DNA from: a bacterium
GTDB taxonomy: Bacteria; Patescibacteriota; Patescibacteriia; Buchananbacterales; GWA2-38-13
NCBI GenBank assembly: GCA_030648715.1
Contig: JAUSGZ010000016.1
Coordinates: 1 to 42,847 of the forward strand
DNA: 42,847 nucleotides
Direction: 5' to 3'
How positions within the stretch are numbered: position 1 is the stretch's first letter; every line of letters starts with the position of its first letter. Positions 7,923 through 17,676 of this stretch are shown one piece after another. The translations under genes and the position numbers were made by a program. The notes below the pieces were generated by a model that was not told the origin of the DNA, did not search any database, and saw only the letters and a list, made by a program, of their open reading frames with translations.

Positions 7923-10616
7923 TCACGGCAAAGGAAACCCACAGCCATACAATGGGCCTGGGGATTCCCCTCCTAAAAATAAAAAGTTTAGCAGGAAGAT
8001 GGGATCGGAAATATTCAGAGCCCCGTCACCATTGGCGTCACCGGCATCCCAACACGGGAGTATTTCCCCCTCGGAACGAAAAAGGAAATTGAGCAAATAG
8101 ACGGCATCGGACATATCGACTTGGCTATCATCATTGGCATCTCCTCGGGCACGATTCCGGGTCGCTTTCGTAAAGCTGATGGTGGTCTTGGTGATGTTAC
8201 CGACAAAATCTCGAGCACGTGCCTCTACGTTCCAGCGAAAGCCGAGGTGGTTATCCTGGTACTGATACGGTGGATGATCCAAAATTTTGTTGAAGGTTGC
8301 TTCACGGAATGGAACGCACGGGGTGGGGGGAAACGGTGGAGGGGGTGGTGGAGGTTGTAATTCACAGATGATGATGTCAAGGGGCTGTCCGAACAATGCG
8401 ACACTGGAAACGCCGACGTTATCTTCCGCCTGGACTGAATAGAAAACCGGATGGAACACGTCGCTTTCGTTGTTTCTCGGGAAATTGAACGCGACCGTCG
8501 GGGGCAGCGGGTCATTCTGATCAATGATGATGGGCACGGAAGCGACGCCAATATTGTTCGCAGCTTGGAAACCCTCACTTGAGCGATCGGTTGCTGTCAC
8601 GCGAAAATAATTTGGTCCACTGAGTGATCGGCGCGTATCCCACTGGAATCCGATGAGTGTCTGACCGGCGGTGGGGACGATATGGCCCAGGCTACGGCCA
8701 TCGCAGCGGTTATCACAGAACTCCACGTCGGCAATACCCGATGGGTCAGTCACCTCAACCTGCACCGCGACGATGCCAGCGATAGTCGAGTCCAGGGTTG
8801 GATTAATGATCCGAATTGAGGGTGGATCAAGGTCGGGTTTTCCCTGGCTTACCTCGACCGCGAACTTCCCACCACTTGACCCGCGGCCAGTGATCCTAGT
8901 ACCAGTGGAAGGATCGGTTAACGTGAGTCCTGGTAGTAGGGCAATAGTCTCATAGTACCCAGATTTAGGCGATATTGACGGATTTACATCCAATAGGAAG
9001 TCCTCTCCTAGATGGATGAGGGTGCCAGCGAAGACATCGCTGTCTTTCTGTGTCCAACCCCCGTATTCGATCCTATTGATATCTCGGTCATAACCAATCG
9101 GCTGCCGGTACTCTACGTACAGGAATTGATTCCACCACGGTGACTCCGGCGTAGCAGCGCGCCGAATTTTCAAGACTTTGAGCTCAGGCCGATTGGTTTC
9201 CAGGGGCTCGAGTTCGTACCGGCCGCTCAAGGTAACCGGCGCGACCCTCCGCTCGCCCATCCACCCCATGACTTCTTTCGCACCGGCGCTGAAGTGACCA
9301 GCGAAATCGTTCAGTCCCATGACATCGGTCGGATCGCCGTACGCGTGATAGTCCCCATCATTGAGGCGCTCAAGGGTGGGGAAAAAACTGGCGTGGAAAC
9401 CGCTCCGGCCAAAGTTATGGCCAAGCTCGTGTGCTGTCACGTGCCGATCGAAAGAATTAACCCATGCGATAGACGCGTGAATCGTTCCATCGTTCGTTTG
9501 CAGATCGACGGCACCGATCGTGCCTTGGCCCTGATATTCTCCACACGTGGCGAATATCAGGATGCGGCGATAATTCCGGTAATCTACCAGGGGATCGAAG
9601 TTGGGGATGATGGTTGACTCAACCAAATTCCACCCGCAGGAAAAGGCACTAGTGTCCAAAACCCGCGGTGGAAAAATATCGAACCGTAACGTAGCCAGGC
9701 CATAGGAATTTTCAACGTAGTACTGCCCGACATCCGCTACGAGGTCCTGAAGAATGTTACCAGCGTACCGTGCCGGCCCCACGTCTTCCCCCTGTCCCTC
9801 AAGGTAAACTGGCAACACAGCGATTCGCTGCTCGCCAAGCACAGGGGGATTGCCGGGAAGTTCAGACTTGATAATGCCACTCCCTACAGTGCTATCGGTA
9901 AGCGGCCGGCGAGCGTCAAAGAGCAGTTCGTCATCAAGGAGGTATCCGGCAATAGTGGCCGTGATGCCTGATTCCCTAACCGGCACGGTAGTCCACGCGG
10001 GGTGCAAGGTCACCGGCGCGAACCCTGAACGCATGAACTGAATTTGAGTTTGGCTGGTGCCTTCGGCAAAAAAATCTGCGTGTAGAACGCGGGTGGTTCC
10101 GCTCACGGTGATTTGCTCCTCAACACAATTCGGAGCAAGGAAACGTGTCCGGGAACGGAGCGATTCGGGCAGGACATAGTCCAGTGCTACCTCTGGCGCT
10201 TGGCGCATGGCTATGACCAAAAGCTTTTTCCGCTCCTGTGCCAACTGCTGGACATCAGCCAGGGTTACTTCGTTCGCGTTAGCCTCGTAGTGCTTTACCG
10301 CTAACCAGAGGTCTTGGTTGGCTAGGCGCAACGACTGCGGGTCGTAGGAGCCAGGGTTATCCTCCGGCACCACCCCAAACGGTTCTCCGGATATTGGTGA
10401 GCAAGAGAACATGGTTGCAATAACAGCAGTTGACGGCTCGGTAGTGAGCTCAACGCCAACTATCGCCAGCATCCCCCAACCGACAAACAACGCCACTGAG
10501 GAAATGGCAACCATCAGGGAAGCCGCAACCATGACGCCGGAAGAGGTTTTGACGTACGTCTTTTGAATAGTTGGCACAAAATCATCGCGGCTTACCGCAG
10601 CCGGCATTACTCCCAT
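7923..10616 (-). CDS. Secreted/anchored zinc metalloprotease (M6/M12-like HExxH) with C-terminal dockerin-like EF-hand repeats
   Basis: HVTAHELGHNFGRSGFH zinc-binding motif; C-terminal GDANDDSQVDMSDAVYLLNFLF...GDANGDGALNISDPIFLLNFLFLGG duplicated Ca-binding repeats; N-terminal TM. Confidence 0.75.
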   Translation of the reverse strand: MGVMPAAVSRDDFVPTIQKTYVKTSSGVMVAASLMVAISSVALFVGWGMLAIVGVELTTEPSTAVIATMFSCSPISGEPFGVVPEDNPGSYDPQSLRLANQDLWLAVKHYEANANEVTLADVQQLAQERKKLLVIAMRQAPEVALDYVLPESLRSRTRFLAPNCVEEQITVSGTTRVLHADFFAEGTSQTQIQFMRSGFAPVTLHPAWTTVPVRESGITATIAGYLLDDELLFDARRPLTDSTVGSGIIKSELPGNPPVLGEQRIAVLPVYLEGQGEDVGPARYAGNILQDLVADVGQYYVENSYGLATLRFDIFPPRVLDTSAFSCGWNLVESTIIPNFDPLVDYRNYRRILIFATCGEYQGQGTIGAVDLQTNDGTIHASIAWVNSFDRHVTAHELGHNFGRSGFHASFFPTLERLNDGDYHAYGDPTDVMGLNDFAGHFSAGAKEVMGWMGERRVAPVTLSGRYELEPLETNRPELKVLKIRRAATPESPWWNQFLYVEYRQPIGYDRDINRIEYGGWTQKDSDVFAGTLIHLGEDFLLDVNPSISPKSGYYETIALLPGLTLTDPSTGTRITGRGSSGGKFAVEVSQGKPDLDPPSIRIINPTLDSTIAGIVAVQVEVTDPSGIADVEFCDNRCDGRSLGHIVPTAGQTLIGFQWDTRRSLSGPNYFRVTATDRSSEGFQAANNIGVASVPIIIDQNDPLPPTVAFNFPRNNESDVFHPVFYSVQAEDNVGVSSVALFGQPLDIIICELQPPPPPPPFPPTPCVPFREATFNKILDHPPYQYQDNHLGFRWNVEARARDFVGNITKTTISFTKATRNRARGDANDDSQVDMSDAVYLLNFLFRSEGEILPCWDAGDANGDGALNISDPIFLLNFLFLGGESPGPLYGCGFPLP

Positions 10617-10620
10617 GAAA

Positions 10621-11880
10621 TCACGCCGGCGGCTTTACTCGTTTAACAAACCGGAACATCAACGCAAGCAAACCCAGCGCAACGACGACTAGGACGCTGG
10701 GTAACAGCCACGGGTACCGTTCGGTGAACGGAATGACCGGTGCGGCCGGCGCGACATACGTGGGGTTTGCCTGCTGTGGTGAAAGCGTTGCGCCCGGGGC
10801 GGCGGGCACCTCCAGGTAGGGGAAGAGCCGCTCCAGGTCGTAGGCCGGACGCTGCGCTTGCGGATTGCCGTAGTAAAGGAAATACTGCTGGCCGGGGATG
10901 GCAGAAAATACGACGCTGCGCAAGATCCCCTTGGCCGTCGCGCCCGAGAACTGCAGCGGCTGATCGTCGCCGTTGAACACGGCAACGCGCAGGTAGCGCG
11001 CCGCCAGCTCCGGGTAGCGGAGCGTCAGGTGCTCGCCCCGAAACTTCTCGGTGGCGACGCGGAATACGTAGTCGCTGCCAACGCGCCGCCAGGCGGTGGC
11101 GTCATTTGAGGCGAACAGCTCCACGGGCCGGTTGAAGTTGGTCGCGGCCGTGCGCAGGGTAACCTCCTGGATCGGCAACCCGCCCTGCCCGAAATCCAAG
11201 GTCAGGAGCGACGATTGCGTCGCGCCGTCCTCCACCTGAAGGAGCGTCGGCGTGAACGCGACGTCCTTGGCGCTCTCGGAAACGCGCTCGGTCACCTCCA
11301 CGCCATTGATGGCGAACGGCGTATCGGAAAAGACCTTGAGCTTCAGGTAGCGGAACGTGGCTTGAGGGTAAGTCAGGGACGTTTCCTTGGCGAAAAAATT
11401 CCGCCGCGGTTCCGCGTGGGCAAAGATATAACCGTCGGACTTCAGCACCTGCCAGAACATCCGGTCGTGGCTGCCGGAAATTTCTACCTGCTTTTGGAAC
11501 TCGCGCTCCGGGGTCAGAATGGAAAGCCAGTTGTGCGCCCCGCCGCTCTCGCCAAGGTCCACCACTAATGATTGAAACTGGCCGGGCGTGTAGGCATTAT
11601 CGTAGACGGCCAACTGCCGCCGCCGCACTTCCCCCGCCTGCCGTTCCACCACCACTTTGTAGGGCGTCTCCAGCCCGGTACTGTCGGCCACCCGCAGGTC
11701 GCGCAGGTCCGTCTGCAACCCCGCGAACGCCTCGGCGTCCAAGTTCAACCGCACGTAACCGCTCTGCTGCACGGTGATTGCCTTGCGATACTGCCACGCG
11801 GACGGCGTGAACGCAGCAGACACAGGAATAGCCAGTGTCAGAGCAAACCAAGTAATGAATGTTGTGCGAATATAACGCAT
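10621..11880 (-). CDS. DUF3999-like signal-peptide protein with C-terminal TM
   Basis: Signal peptide, FRYLKLKVFSDTPFAINGVEV repeats, C-term WLLPSVLVVVALGLLALMFRFVKRV. Confidence 0.55.
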   Translation of the reverse strand: MRYIRTTFITWFALTLAIPVSAAFTPSAWQYRKAITVQQSGYVRLNLDAEAFAGLQTDLRDLRVADSTGLETPYKVVVERQAGEVRRRQLAVYDNAYTPGQFQSLVVDLGESGGAHNWLSILTPEREFQKQVEISGSHDRMFWQVLKSDGYIFAHAEPRRNFFAKETSLTYPQATFRYLKLKVFSDTPFAINGVEVTERVSESAKDVAFTPTLLQVEDGATQSSLLTLDFGQGGLPIQEVTLRTAATNFNRPVELFASNDATAWRRVGSDYVFRVATEKFRGEHLTLRYPELAARYLRVAVFNGDDQPLQFSGATAKGILRSVVFSAIPGQQYFLYYGNPQAQRPAYDLERLFPYLEVPAAPGATLSPQQANPTYVAPAAPVIPFTERYPWLLPSVLVVVALGLLALMFRFVKRVKPPA

Positions 11881-11993
11881 GGGGAGAGTAGAAAATTTCT
11901 AATTTCGAAACTCGAATTTCGAATCAAATTCGAATGAAAAAATTTTCAAACATTCAGTTATTCTATCATTCATTCGAAATTCAGAATTCAAAA

Positions 11994-13841
11994 TTATTTC
12001 GGTTGCTCTTGGATGAGTCCTTTAATCCTATCCTTATACTTATTGTACCCGAACGACGCCACAAGGAGGAGTACTCCCAGCGCGATGGAGATGATAATGC
12101 GATACAGCGTCCCCAGCCCCCACATATCATAAAGGAAAAACTTCAGCATGGTGAATCCGATGAGCAGGATGCCGCCGACGCGCAGCAGGCGCGATTTCCG
12201 AACAAACCCGACCGCAATAACCCCGACGGCGTACAGCGCCCAGAGTATGGACAAGGTAATGCTCTCCCATTGACGGAGACTGCGGACGGCGGCGTAATAC
12301 TGCGAATCTGGCTTAGGCAGTCCGCGCCCAAACGTCGGTAGGGCGGCAGACGGAACAAGCGCGCGAACCTTTGCCGCGTAGAAATCCACAACCTCGGCGC
12401 TCAAGGCAACTAGCGCTAGCATGTTCGCAGTCACCACGATGGCTTTGACAAACTTGTACTCCTTGTCTGACACGGCTGCCTTAAACTGGTGATACAGAGC
12501 ACCAACGCCACTCAAACACGCGACGCTGAACGCAAAGACCAACACGCGCGGGTTGGCAAACGGCCGGTACTCGGTGACCGAGAGCGGAAGTTCCAGGGCA
12601 ATGAGACGACCCAGCACCAGCACGCTGATGACGGCGGCAAATGCACGGTAGAATTTATCTTTTAGGGTGAATGAAAGCCACACCAGCACCACGGCTTCCA
12701 CCGCCCAGCCCAACGTCAGCCAGCGTTGCTCGAGCATCAACCCCAAGGCAATGGTCAGGAACGTTACCGACAGCCCCGGCAGCGACAACGCGAGCCGCCG
12801 GTCCTCGGGATTGAACTCATGCGACAGCACCGCCAGCCCGAAGTACAGCACCGCCAACCCCATCGCCGCAAAGCTCATTCCCGTGCGATGCCCGTCGAAC
12901 AATTCGTACAGGAGCAGGAAGAACCCGAACCCATTGATGGCCAGCAACAACAGGTCGTAGGGCTCGGACTTTTTTCGGTTGGCCAGGTTGTGGCTGACGG
13001 TGGACGCCAGGAATATGGTGAAAAACGCGCTCAAGAACGCTGCCACCGTCCACTGTTGTGCCGCGACGTAGTGCTGCTCATACCAGAGCGTATACAAAAG
13101 CGCGGTGCCCGCCAGGCCCAGGAGGTTGAGCACGCGCCAGTTACGATAGAACGACACCCCCAGAATACCAATATCCAGCAGCGCCAGATACCCGAAGTAC
13201 GCCGGCAATGAGGGTTGCCCGGCAGCCACCAGGAGCGGCGTCAGGAACCCGCCGACAATGCCAATTCCCACCAGTGTCACCTGGTTGGTCAGTACACTCA
13301 AAACCCCGGCCGTGACTGTCACCACGGCCATGAAGACGAATGCCAAAGAGCTAGGCACCAGATGGTAAAACCCGTAGGACGCGTACGCGCTCAAGTACAG
13401 CACCGCGATGCCGCCGCCCGACAGTACCTGCCCGTAGTGGCTGTAGCGCGGCCGGAAGTATTCGCCCAACCCCAGCAGCCCGATGCCGGCGAGCACCCCG
13501 ATCATCACGCGGCCAGCCGGCCCGATCCAGTTGTTGTCAAACGCGTACTTCAGGAAGAAGCTCACGCCCAACAGCAGCGCCAGCACGCCGATCTTTGCCA
13601 GCCACTGCCCTCCGATCCTAGCTTCCAGGTCGCCAGCAGCGCGGGGCTTTTTCACCGCCGCAATTTCACCCGGTTCAGGCTGGTCGGGCGGCGGCACCGG
13701 CACGGCCTCGGTAACTGGGATACGTCCGCCCTCCAACGCAGCCACCCGCTGGTTCAAACGCTCGACAGACTTTTTTACTTCCGTCAGCTCGTTGAACAAC
13801 CGCAGGATGTTTCCGGAGAGATCGCTGGCATCATTGGTCAT
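11994..13841 (-). CDS. DUF2339-like multi-TM membrane protein
   Basis: LEARIGGQWLAKIGVLALLLGVSFFLKYAFDNNWIGPAGRVMIGVLAG typical DUF2339 start. Confidence 0.8.
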   Translation of the reverse strand: MTNDASDLSGNILRLFNELTEVKKSVERLNQRVAALEGGRIPVTEAVPVPPPDQPEPGEIAAVKKPRAAGDLEARIGGQWLAKIGVLALLLGVSFFLKYAFDNNWIGPAGRVMIGVLAGIGLLGLGEYFRPRYSHYGQVLSGGGIAVLYLSAYASYGFYHLVPSSLAFVFMAVVTVTAGVLSVLTNQVTLVGIGIVGGFLTPLLVAAGQPSLPAYFGYLALLDIGILGVSFYRNWRVLNLLGLAGTALLYTLWYEQHYVAAQQWTVAAFLSAFFTIFLASTVSHNLANRKKSEPYDLLLLAINGFGFFLLLYELFDGHRTGMSFAAMGLAVLYFGLAVLSHEFNPEDRRLALSLPGLSVTFLTIALGLMLEQRWLTLGWAVEAVVLVWLSFTLKDKFYRAFAAVISVLVLGRLIALELPLSVTEYRPFANPRVLVFAFSVACLSGVGALYHQFKAAVSDKEYKFVKAIVVTANMLALVALSAEVVDFYAAKVRALVPSAALPTFGRGLPKPDSQYYAAVRSLRQWESITLSILWALYAVGVIAVGFVRKSRLLRVGGILLIGFTMLKFFLYDMWGLGTLYRIIISIALGVLLLVASFGYNKYKDRIKGLIQEQPK

Positions 13842-13854
13842 AAAATATTTTCAG

Positions 13855-14331
13855 TTACCAGTAGCCGTAACCAAAAATAAACCGATTGATAAAACGAAGC
13901 TCGCCATCGTGCCACAGCACCGTTGCTGCCAGCAGACCCCAGCCGAGCCACGGCCGACGCCAAAAGAAAAAGGCCAAAAGGCCAATCCGGAGTGCAAACA
14001 ATCCACCGCCTGCGAACAGCGTCTCCGCACGATTCAAAAATACATTGAGGAGAGAAAAGACCAACGACAGTACACCGCCCAAGAGTAGCCCGAGCAAGAA
14101 GTGCCCCACCCGCTGGCCGGACGACCAATAAGTGAACGGTACGCGCCAATCAAAAAAACGCTGGGGATGAGCAGTGGGAGTTTTGACAGTCGCCAGGCCG
14201 TACACCTCCGCCACGCCGGTCGCAATAACCGCCTCCGGATACCCCTGTTGCTGAAGCTGCTGCCGCAGAACCGCTTCAGGAAAACGGTCCTTATTGGCAC
14301 GCAAATATGCAACGACTGCCGAATGGGCCAT
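13855..14331 (-). CDS. Small membrane protein, unknown function
   Basis: Helical N-terminus (RANKDRFPEAVLRQQLQQQGYPEAVI) plus TM segments; same strand, 13 nt from the DUF2339 gene. Confidence 0.6.
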   Translation of the reverse strand: MAHSAVVAYLRANKDRFPEAVLRQQLQQQGYPEAVIATGVAEVYGLATVKTPTAHPQRFFDWRVPFTYWSSGQRVGHFLLGLLLGGVLSLVFSLLNVFLNRAETLFAGGGLFALRIGLLAFFFWRRPWLGWGLLAATVLWHDGELRFINRFIFGYGYW

Positions 14332-14401
14332 GGGATTTTATCACTTGGTATTATACCACGGCCGCGGGGCGGCTTCCGCTGGCTTGCAATTTCCTCAATG
14401 G

Positions 14402-14419
14402 TGCCGGAGAGAGGATTCG
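14402..14419 (-). repeat. Duplicated 3' end of tRNA-Leu(UAG) at far edge of F1 element
   Basis: Minus cgaatcctctctccggca vs tRNA cgagtcctctctccggca. Confidence 0.8.
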
Positions 14420-14512
14420 CCACCGCCTTTGGCGGCCACCGCCGTCGGCGGGGTCCCGCAGGATGCGGTGAGGTCCCGCCTACTTTAATTAATAAATAAT
14501 AGGATGGCGGGA
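14420..14512 (-). repeat. F1 hairpin element, copy 1
   Basis: Minus TCCCGCCATCC[AT-rich]GTAGGCGGGACCTCACCGCATCCTGCGGGACCCCGCCGACGGCGGTGGCCGCCAAAGGCGGTGG; homologous to 20583-20658 and 31541-31632. Confidence 0.85.
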
Positions 14513-14580
14513 AACCTCTACACCTTAGCCGATAAAAAAATCCACTTCATCCACCAACATTTACCGAGGGGGGAGAGTCG

Positions 14581-14610
14581 CCAGCCCGTGGCTGGTCCGC
14601 CTTGGGCGGA
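14581..14610 (-). repeat. Tandem triloop hairpin element inside a partial tRNA T-arm
   Basis: Minus gggagtt^TCCGCC-CAA-GGCGGA-CCAGCC-ACG-GGCTGG^cgactctccc. Confidence 0.6.
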
Positions 14611-14628
14611 AACTCCCATGATTGGGCA

Positions 14629-14711
14629 TGCCGGAGAGAGGACTCGAACCTCTACGGGCTTGCGCCCACCAGGTCCTAAGCCTGGCGCGTCTACCATTTC
14701 GCCACTCCGGC
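14629..14711 (-). tRNA. tRNA-Leu(UAG)
   Basis: GCCGGAGTGGCGAAATGGTAGACGCGCCAGGCTTAGGACCTGGTGGGCGCAAGCCCGTAGAGGTTCGAGTCCTCTCTCCGGCA; cloverleaf with long variable arm; anticodon TAG; no encoded CCA. Confidence 0.95.
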
Positions 14712-14788
14712 ACGACATTCCCATATTGGCTGGGGTGACTACGGTTGTCAATAAATCGGATGCTGCTGCCGTGGTACAATGAGCGCGT

Positions 14789-16783
14789 GTGAATGTATTA
14801 TTTCGCCGCGGGTGGCTTCTCCTCATTATCGCAGGTCTGCCCGTACCGGTCGCCGCTCAGGTCGTCATCACGGAGATCGCGGCATTCGCGCCGACCGACC
14901 ATGAGTGGGTGGAAATTTACAACGCCGGTCCCGCAACCGTTGATCTCGCTGGCTGGAAATTCTGGGAAAACAGCACCAACCACGGCCTGACGGCGTTCCA
15001 GGGGGACGGAACGCTGGCCCCGGGAAATTTTGCCGTTATCGCGCAGAAAGCCGACGTGTTTGCCACCGACCACCCGGAAGTGGCGGGGCTGGTTTTTGAC
15101 AGCTCCTGGAGCAGTCTGAAAGAAGCCGGAGAAGAAATTGGATTAAAGGATAGCGAAGGAACGGTCGTTGAGTTATTCTCCTATATCTCCGCACCGGAGG
15201 CGGCACTCGGCAAGATCAACCTCACGCTTGCCGACTACACGGACGCTAACTGGCAAATGCAACCAGGCCTTGGGACGCCGGAGCAAGCGAACGTCGCCGC
15301 AGCCACGCCAACGCCGACTCCCGAACCGACACCGACCCCCGTCACGAGTCCAACACCGACACCATCCCCGACACCAACGCCGCTCCCCACGCCCACGCCA
15401 ACCGCAACACCGACGCCAAGCGCAACCCCGACCCCCACGCCCACGACAACTCCCCTACCATCCCCGACGCCCAGCCGCGCGGTCGTCATCAATGAACTCG
15501 TGGCGGCACCGACTGGCGGGCAAACCGAATGGGTGGAACTCTATAACCGGGGTATGACGGCCGCCGACCTGGAGGGCTGGGCGGTGCAGGAAGGCTCCGG
15601 CACGCGGCGCACGCTGCACGGCACCTTAGCTGCCGGCGGATTTCTGGCGGTCACTCCTGCCGGCAGTCTCAATAACAGTGGTGACCAGGTCCTCCTGCTG
15701 GACACTTCCCACGTCGTCGTTGACGAGATCGCCTACGGGGATTGGGATGACGGCAGCGCGAGCAACAACCCGCCCGCTCCGCCCGTGGGCGCGGTGTTGG
15801 CCCGCAATGCGGAAAATGTTTTTGTGGTGAGCGGCACTGCAACCCAAGGCCAACCCAACCGCTTTACCGCGGTTGCGCAACCGACCCCGACGCCCGCGGT
15901 TTCGGCCACCCCGCGCCCATCGGCTGCATTGACAACGCCCACCCCGGTGCCCACGCGAACGCCAAGCCCAACACCAACCCTCCGTGCTGCCCCGCCGGTG
16001 ACCGCTACCCCCATTCCTACGCCTTCGGCATCAAAATCCAAAGAATCCTTGGTAACCCCGGCTCCGACACGAACTCCCGATGTCCGCGGCAGCCAACGCG
16101 TGCAAACGACAGCGGCGGCGCGCGCTGCAGTGGCCAATACTTCGGTCACGGTCATTGGCACCGTCATTGCGCTGCCCGGCATGCTAGGCAGCCAGATCGC
16201 GTATGTGGCTGATGAAACCGGCGGCCTGCAACTCTACCAGTACAGCAAACAATTCCCGCCGCTGCGCCTGGGCGACACGGTCGAGGTCAGTGGCATCAGG
16301 TCGGTGGTGAACGGCGAGGCCCGGTTAAAACTGGCGAACGCCGATGCCGTACGAACCCTGGGGGACGGTGAGGTAGTGGCGGCCACCACGACTGCTGCCG
16401 CGCTGCCCCAACTGCCAGCGGGAATGCTGGTTACCCTGCAAGGCGAGGTCACCGGCCGCGAGAACGAGTCCTTTATGGTGGATGACGGCACGGGCGAGGT
16501 CACGGTAGCCCTGTGGCGGGATGCCGCCAGCGAGGCCTGGCCGATACTGGGGGCGCGGGTCGCCGTCACCGGCATCTGGCAAATGACCGACAACGCCAAT
16601 CGGTTAAGGCTGCGGCAACCCGATGACCTGAAAATCCTTACCGCACCCGCCACAGCGCCAACCGCCGCACCCGCCACGCAAGAATTTCCGCGCTATGCCA
16701 TTGCCGCGGGCGTGGCACTCGTGGCTGCGGCTGCCGGCGTTGCCGCCCGCCGCCGCGCCGCGACACCTCCACCGCCGGCGTGA
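14789..16783 (+). CDS. Surface protein with two lamin-tail domains, TP-rich linkers, OB-fold-like region and C-terminal TM anchor
   Basis: [34 protein letters not shown] and [35 protein letters not shown] (LTD motifs); (TPTP)n linkers; C-term [27 protein letters not shown] start. Confidence 0.8.
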   Translation: MNVLFRRGWLLLIIAGLPVPVAAQVVITEIAAFAPTDHEWVEIYNAGPATVDLAGWKFWENSTNHGLTAFQGDGTLAPGNFAVIAQKADVFATDHPEVAGLVFDSSWSSLKEAGEEIGLKDSEGTVVELFSYISAPEAALGKINLTLADYTDANWQMQPGLGTPEQANVAAATPTPTPEPTPTPVTSPTPTPSPTPTPLPTPTPTATPTPSATPTPTPTTTPLPSPTPSRAVVINELVAAPTGGQTEWVELYNRGMTAADLEGWAVQEGSGTRRTLHGTLAAGGFLAVTPAGSLNNSGDQVLLLDTSHVVVDEIAYGDWDDGSASNNPPAPPVGAVLARNAENVFVVSGTATQGQPNRFTAVAQPTPTPAVSATPRPSAALTTPTPVPTRTPSPTPTLRAAPPVTATPIPTPSASKSKESLVTPAPTRTPDVRGSQRVQTTAAARAAVANTSVTVIGTVIALPGMLGSQIAYVADETGGLQLYQYSKQFPPLRLGDTVEVSGIRSVVNGEARLKLANADAVRTLGDGEVVAATTTAAALPQLPAGMLVTLQGEVTGRENESFMVDDGTGEVTVALWRDAASEAWPILGARVAVTGIWQMTDNANRLRLRQPDDLKILTAPATAPTAAPATQEFPRYAIAAGVALVAAAAGVAARRRAATPPPPA

Positions 16784-16803
16784 ACTTTGCTATACTGGTG
16801 CCT

Positions 16804-17004
16804 ATGAATATCCGCTTCAACCAGATCGTCACCACCGGCGACTGGGTCAAGATCGGCATCCTGCTGGGCATCGCCATCATGGCCTGGTACTACGTGTTCA
16901 CCATCTACTCCCAGCCGCTGGAATTGGCCAACGATATTGAATTGCAGCGCATTCACCAGCAGTACGAGTATTCCAAGCAGCCGCCCTTGGTATCGCCTGA
17001 ATAA
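16804..17004 (+). CDS. Small single-TM protein, paralogue 1
   Basis: MNIRFNQIVTTGDWVKIGILLGIAIMAWYYVFTIYSQPLELANDIELQRIHQQYEYSKQPPLVSPE. Confidence 0.6.
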   Translation: MNIRFNQIVTTGDWVKIGILLGIAIMAWYYVFTIYSQPLELANDIELQRIHQQYEYSKQPPLVSPE

Positions 17005-17011
17005 TACATCT

Positions 17012-17254
17012 ATGCGCAAGGCCCGCCGCGCTTCACTTCGCTGGTCGGATTGGATAAAGGTTGGAATAGTCCTCGCTGCCGCTTTGCCGGCCTGGTACTA
17101 TGTGAACCGCGCCTACCAAGAACCGTTTGACCTGGTTGCCGAAGTTCGCCGCCAGCAGCTGGTCGCCGACTACGAGAGTACCTCGCCGCTGGTGCGCCGC
17201 ATTCCCCTGGCCGGCGGCGGACAATCACCCGTGATCCAACTGCCCGCCCGCTAA
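17012..17254 (+). CDS. Small single-TM protein, paralogue 2
   Basis: MRKARRASLRWSDWIKVGIVLAAALPAWYYVNRAYQEPFDLVAEVRRQQLVADYESTSPLV; aligns with the preceding ORF. Confidence 0.6.
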   Translation: MRKARRASLRWSDWIKVGIVLAAALPAWYYVNRAYQEPFDLVAEVRRQQLVADYESTSPLVRRIPLAGGGQSPVIQLPAR

Positions 17255-17311
17255 CGGCGGGGCTTGAAAAATCTCCCTGCCTGCCGTATACTGCCGACTA
17301 CGTTGCCGTTC

Positions 17312-17360
17312 GCGGGTGTCGTATTACGGCTATTACCCGCCTCCGTTGGACTGCGGCGGG
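17312..17360 (+). pseudogene. tRNA-Gly 5' fragment followed by CCCGCC..GGCGGG hairpin
   Basis: gcgggtgtcgtattacggctatta matches the tRNA-Gly 5' 24 nt with one change, then cccgcc-N13-ggcggg. Confidence 0.5.
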
Positions 17361-17406
17361 CGAGTGCCACTTTCCAAAAATTTCCACGTTCGATTCACTC
17401 CCCACA

Positions 17407-17458
17407 GCGGGTGTCGTATAACGGCTATTATGCCACCTTGCCAAGGTGGAGACGGCGG
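17407..17458 (+). pseudogene. tRNA-Gly(GCC) 5' portion duplicate, ends in T-stem
   Basis: gcgggtgtcgtataacggctattatgccaccttgccaaggtggagacggcgg, identical to the intact tRNA for 52 nt. Confidence 0.85.
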
Positions 17459-17552
17459 CCTGTCCCACACCTTTTCTCCTTTTCAGTTAAACTAACAAAC
17501 AACACTAACAACAACGTTAGGAAGCCATTAAAAAGAGCTTCACGTATTCTGA

Positions 17553-17624
17553 GCGGGTGTCGTATAACGGCTATTATGCCACCTTGCCAAGGTGGAGACG
17601 GCGGTTCGACTCCGCTCACCCGCT
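17553..17624 (+). tRNA. tRNA-Gly(GCC)
   Basis: GCGGGTG...CCACC-TTGCCAA-GGTGG...GCGGTTCGACTCCGC..CACCCGC+T73; complete cloverleaf. Confidence 0.95.
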
Positions 17625-17676
17625 CAGAGCACGAAAACATTGAGAATGTTGGAGGGAGAAAAGGTGTGGGATGAAA

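Noticed and set aside
14402-14711. Full tyrosine-recombinase integrative element at tRNA
   Set aside because: Att-like duplications exist, but the intervening DNA is about 100-300 nt with no integrase gene; only a non-autonomous element can be supported.
15300-15475. Repetitive ccgacnccnac tract resembling a repeat array
   Set aside because: In-frame Thr-Pro linker of the lamin-tail protein; no constant repeats with unique spacers, so not CRISPR.
17361-17406. Additional intact tRNA after the 17336-17360 hairpin (ttcgatt-containing segment)
   Set aside because: No pairing acceptor, anticodon or T stems could be formed; at most a decayed fragment.
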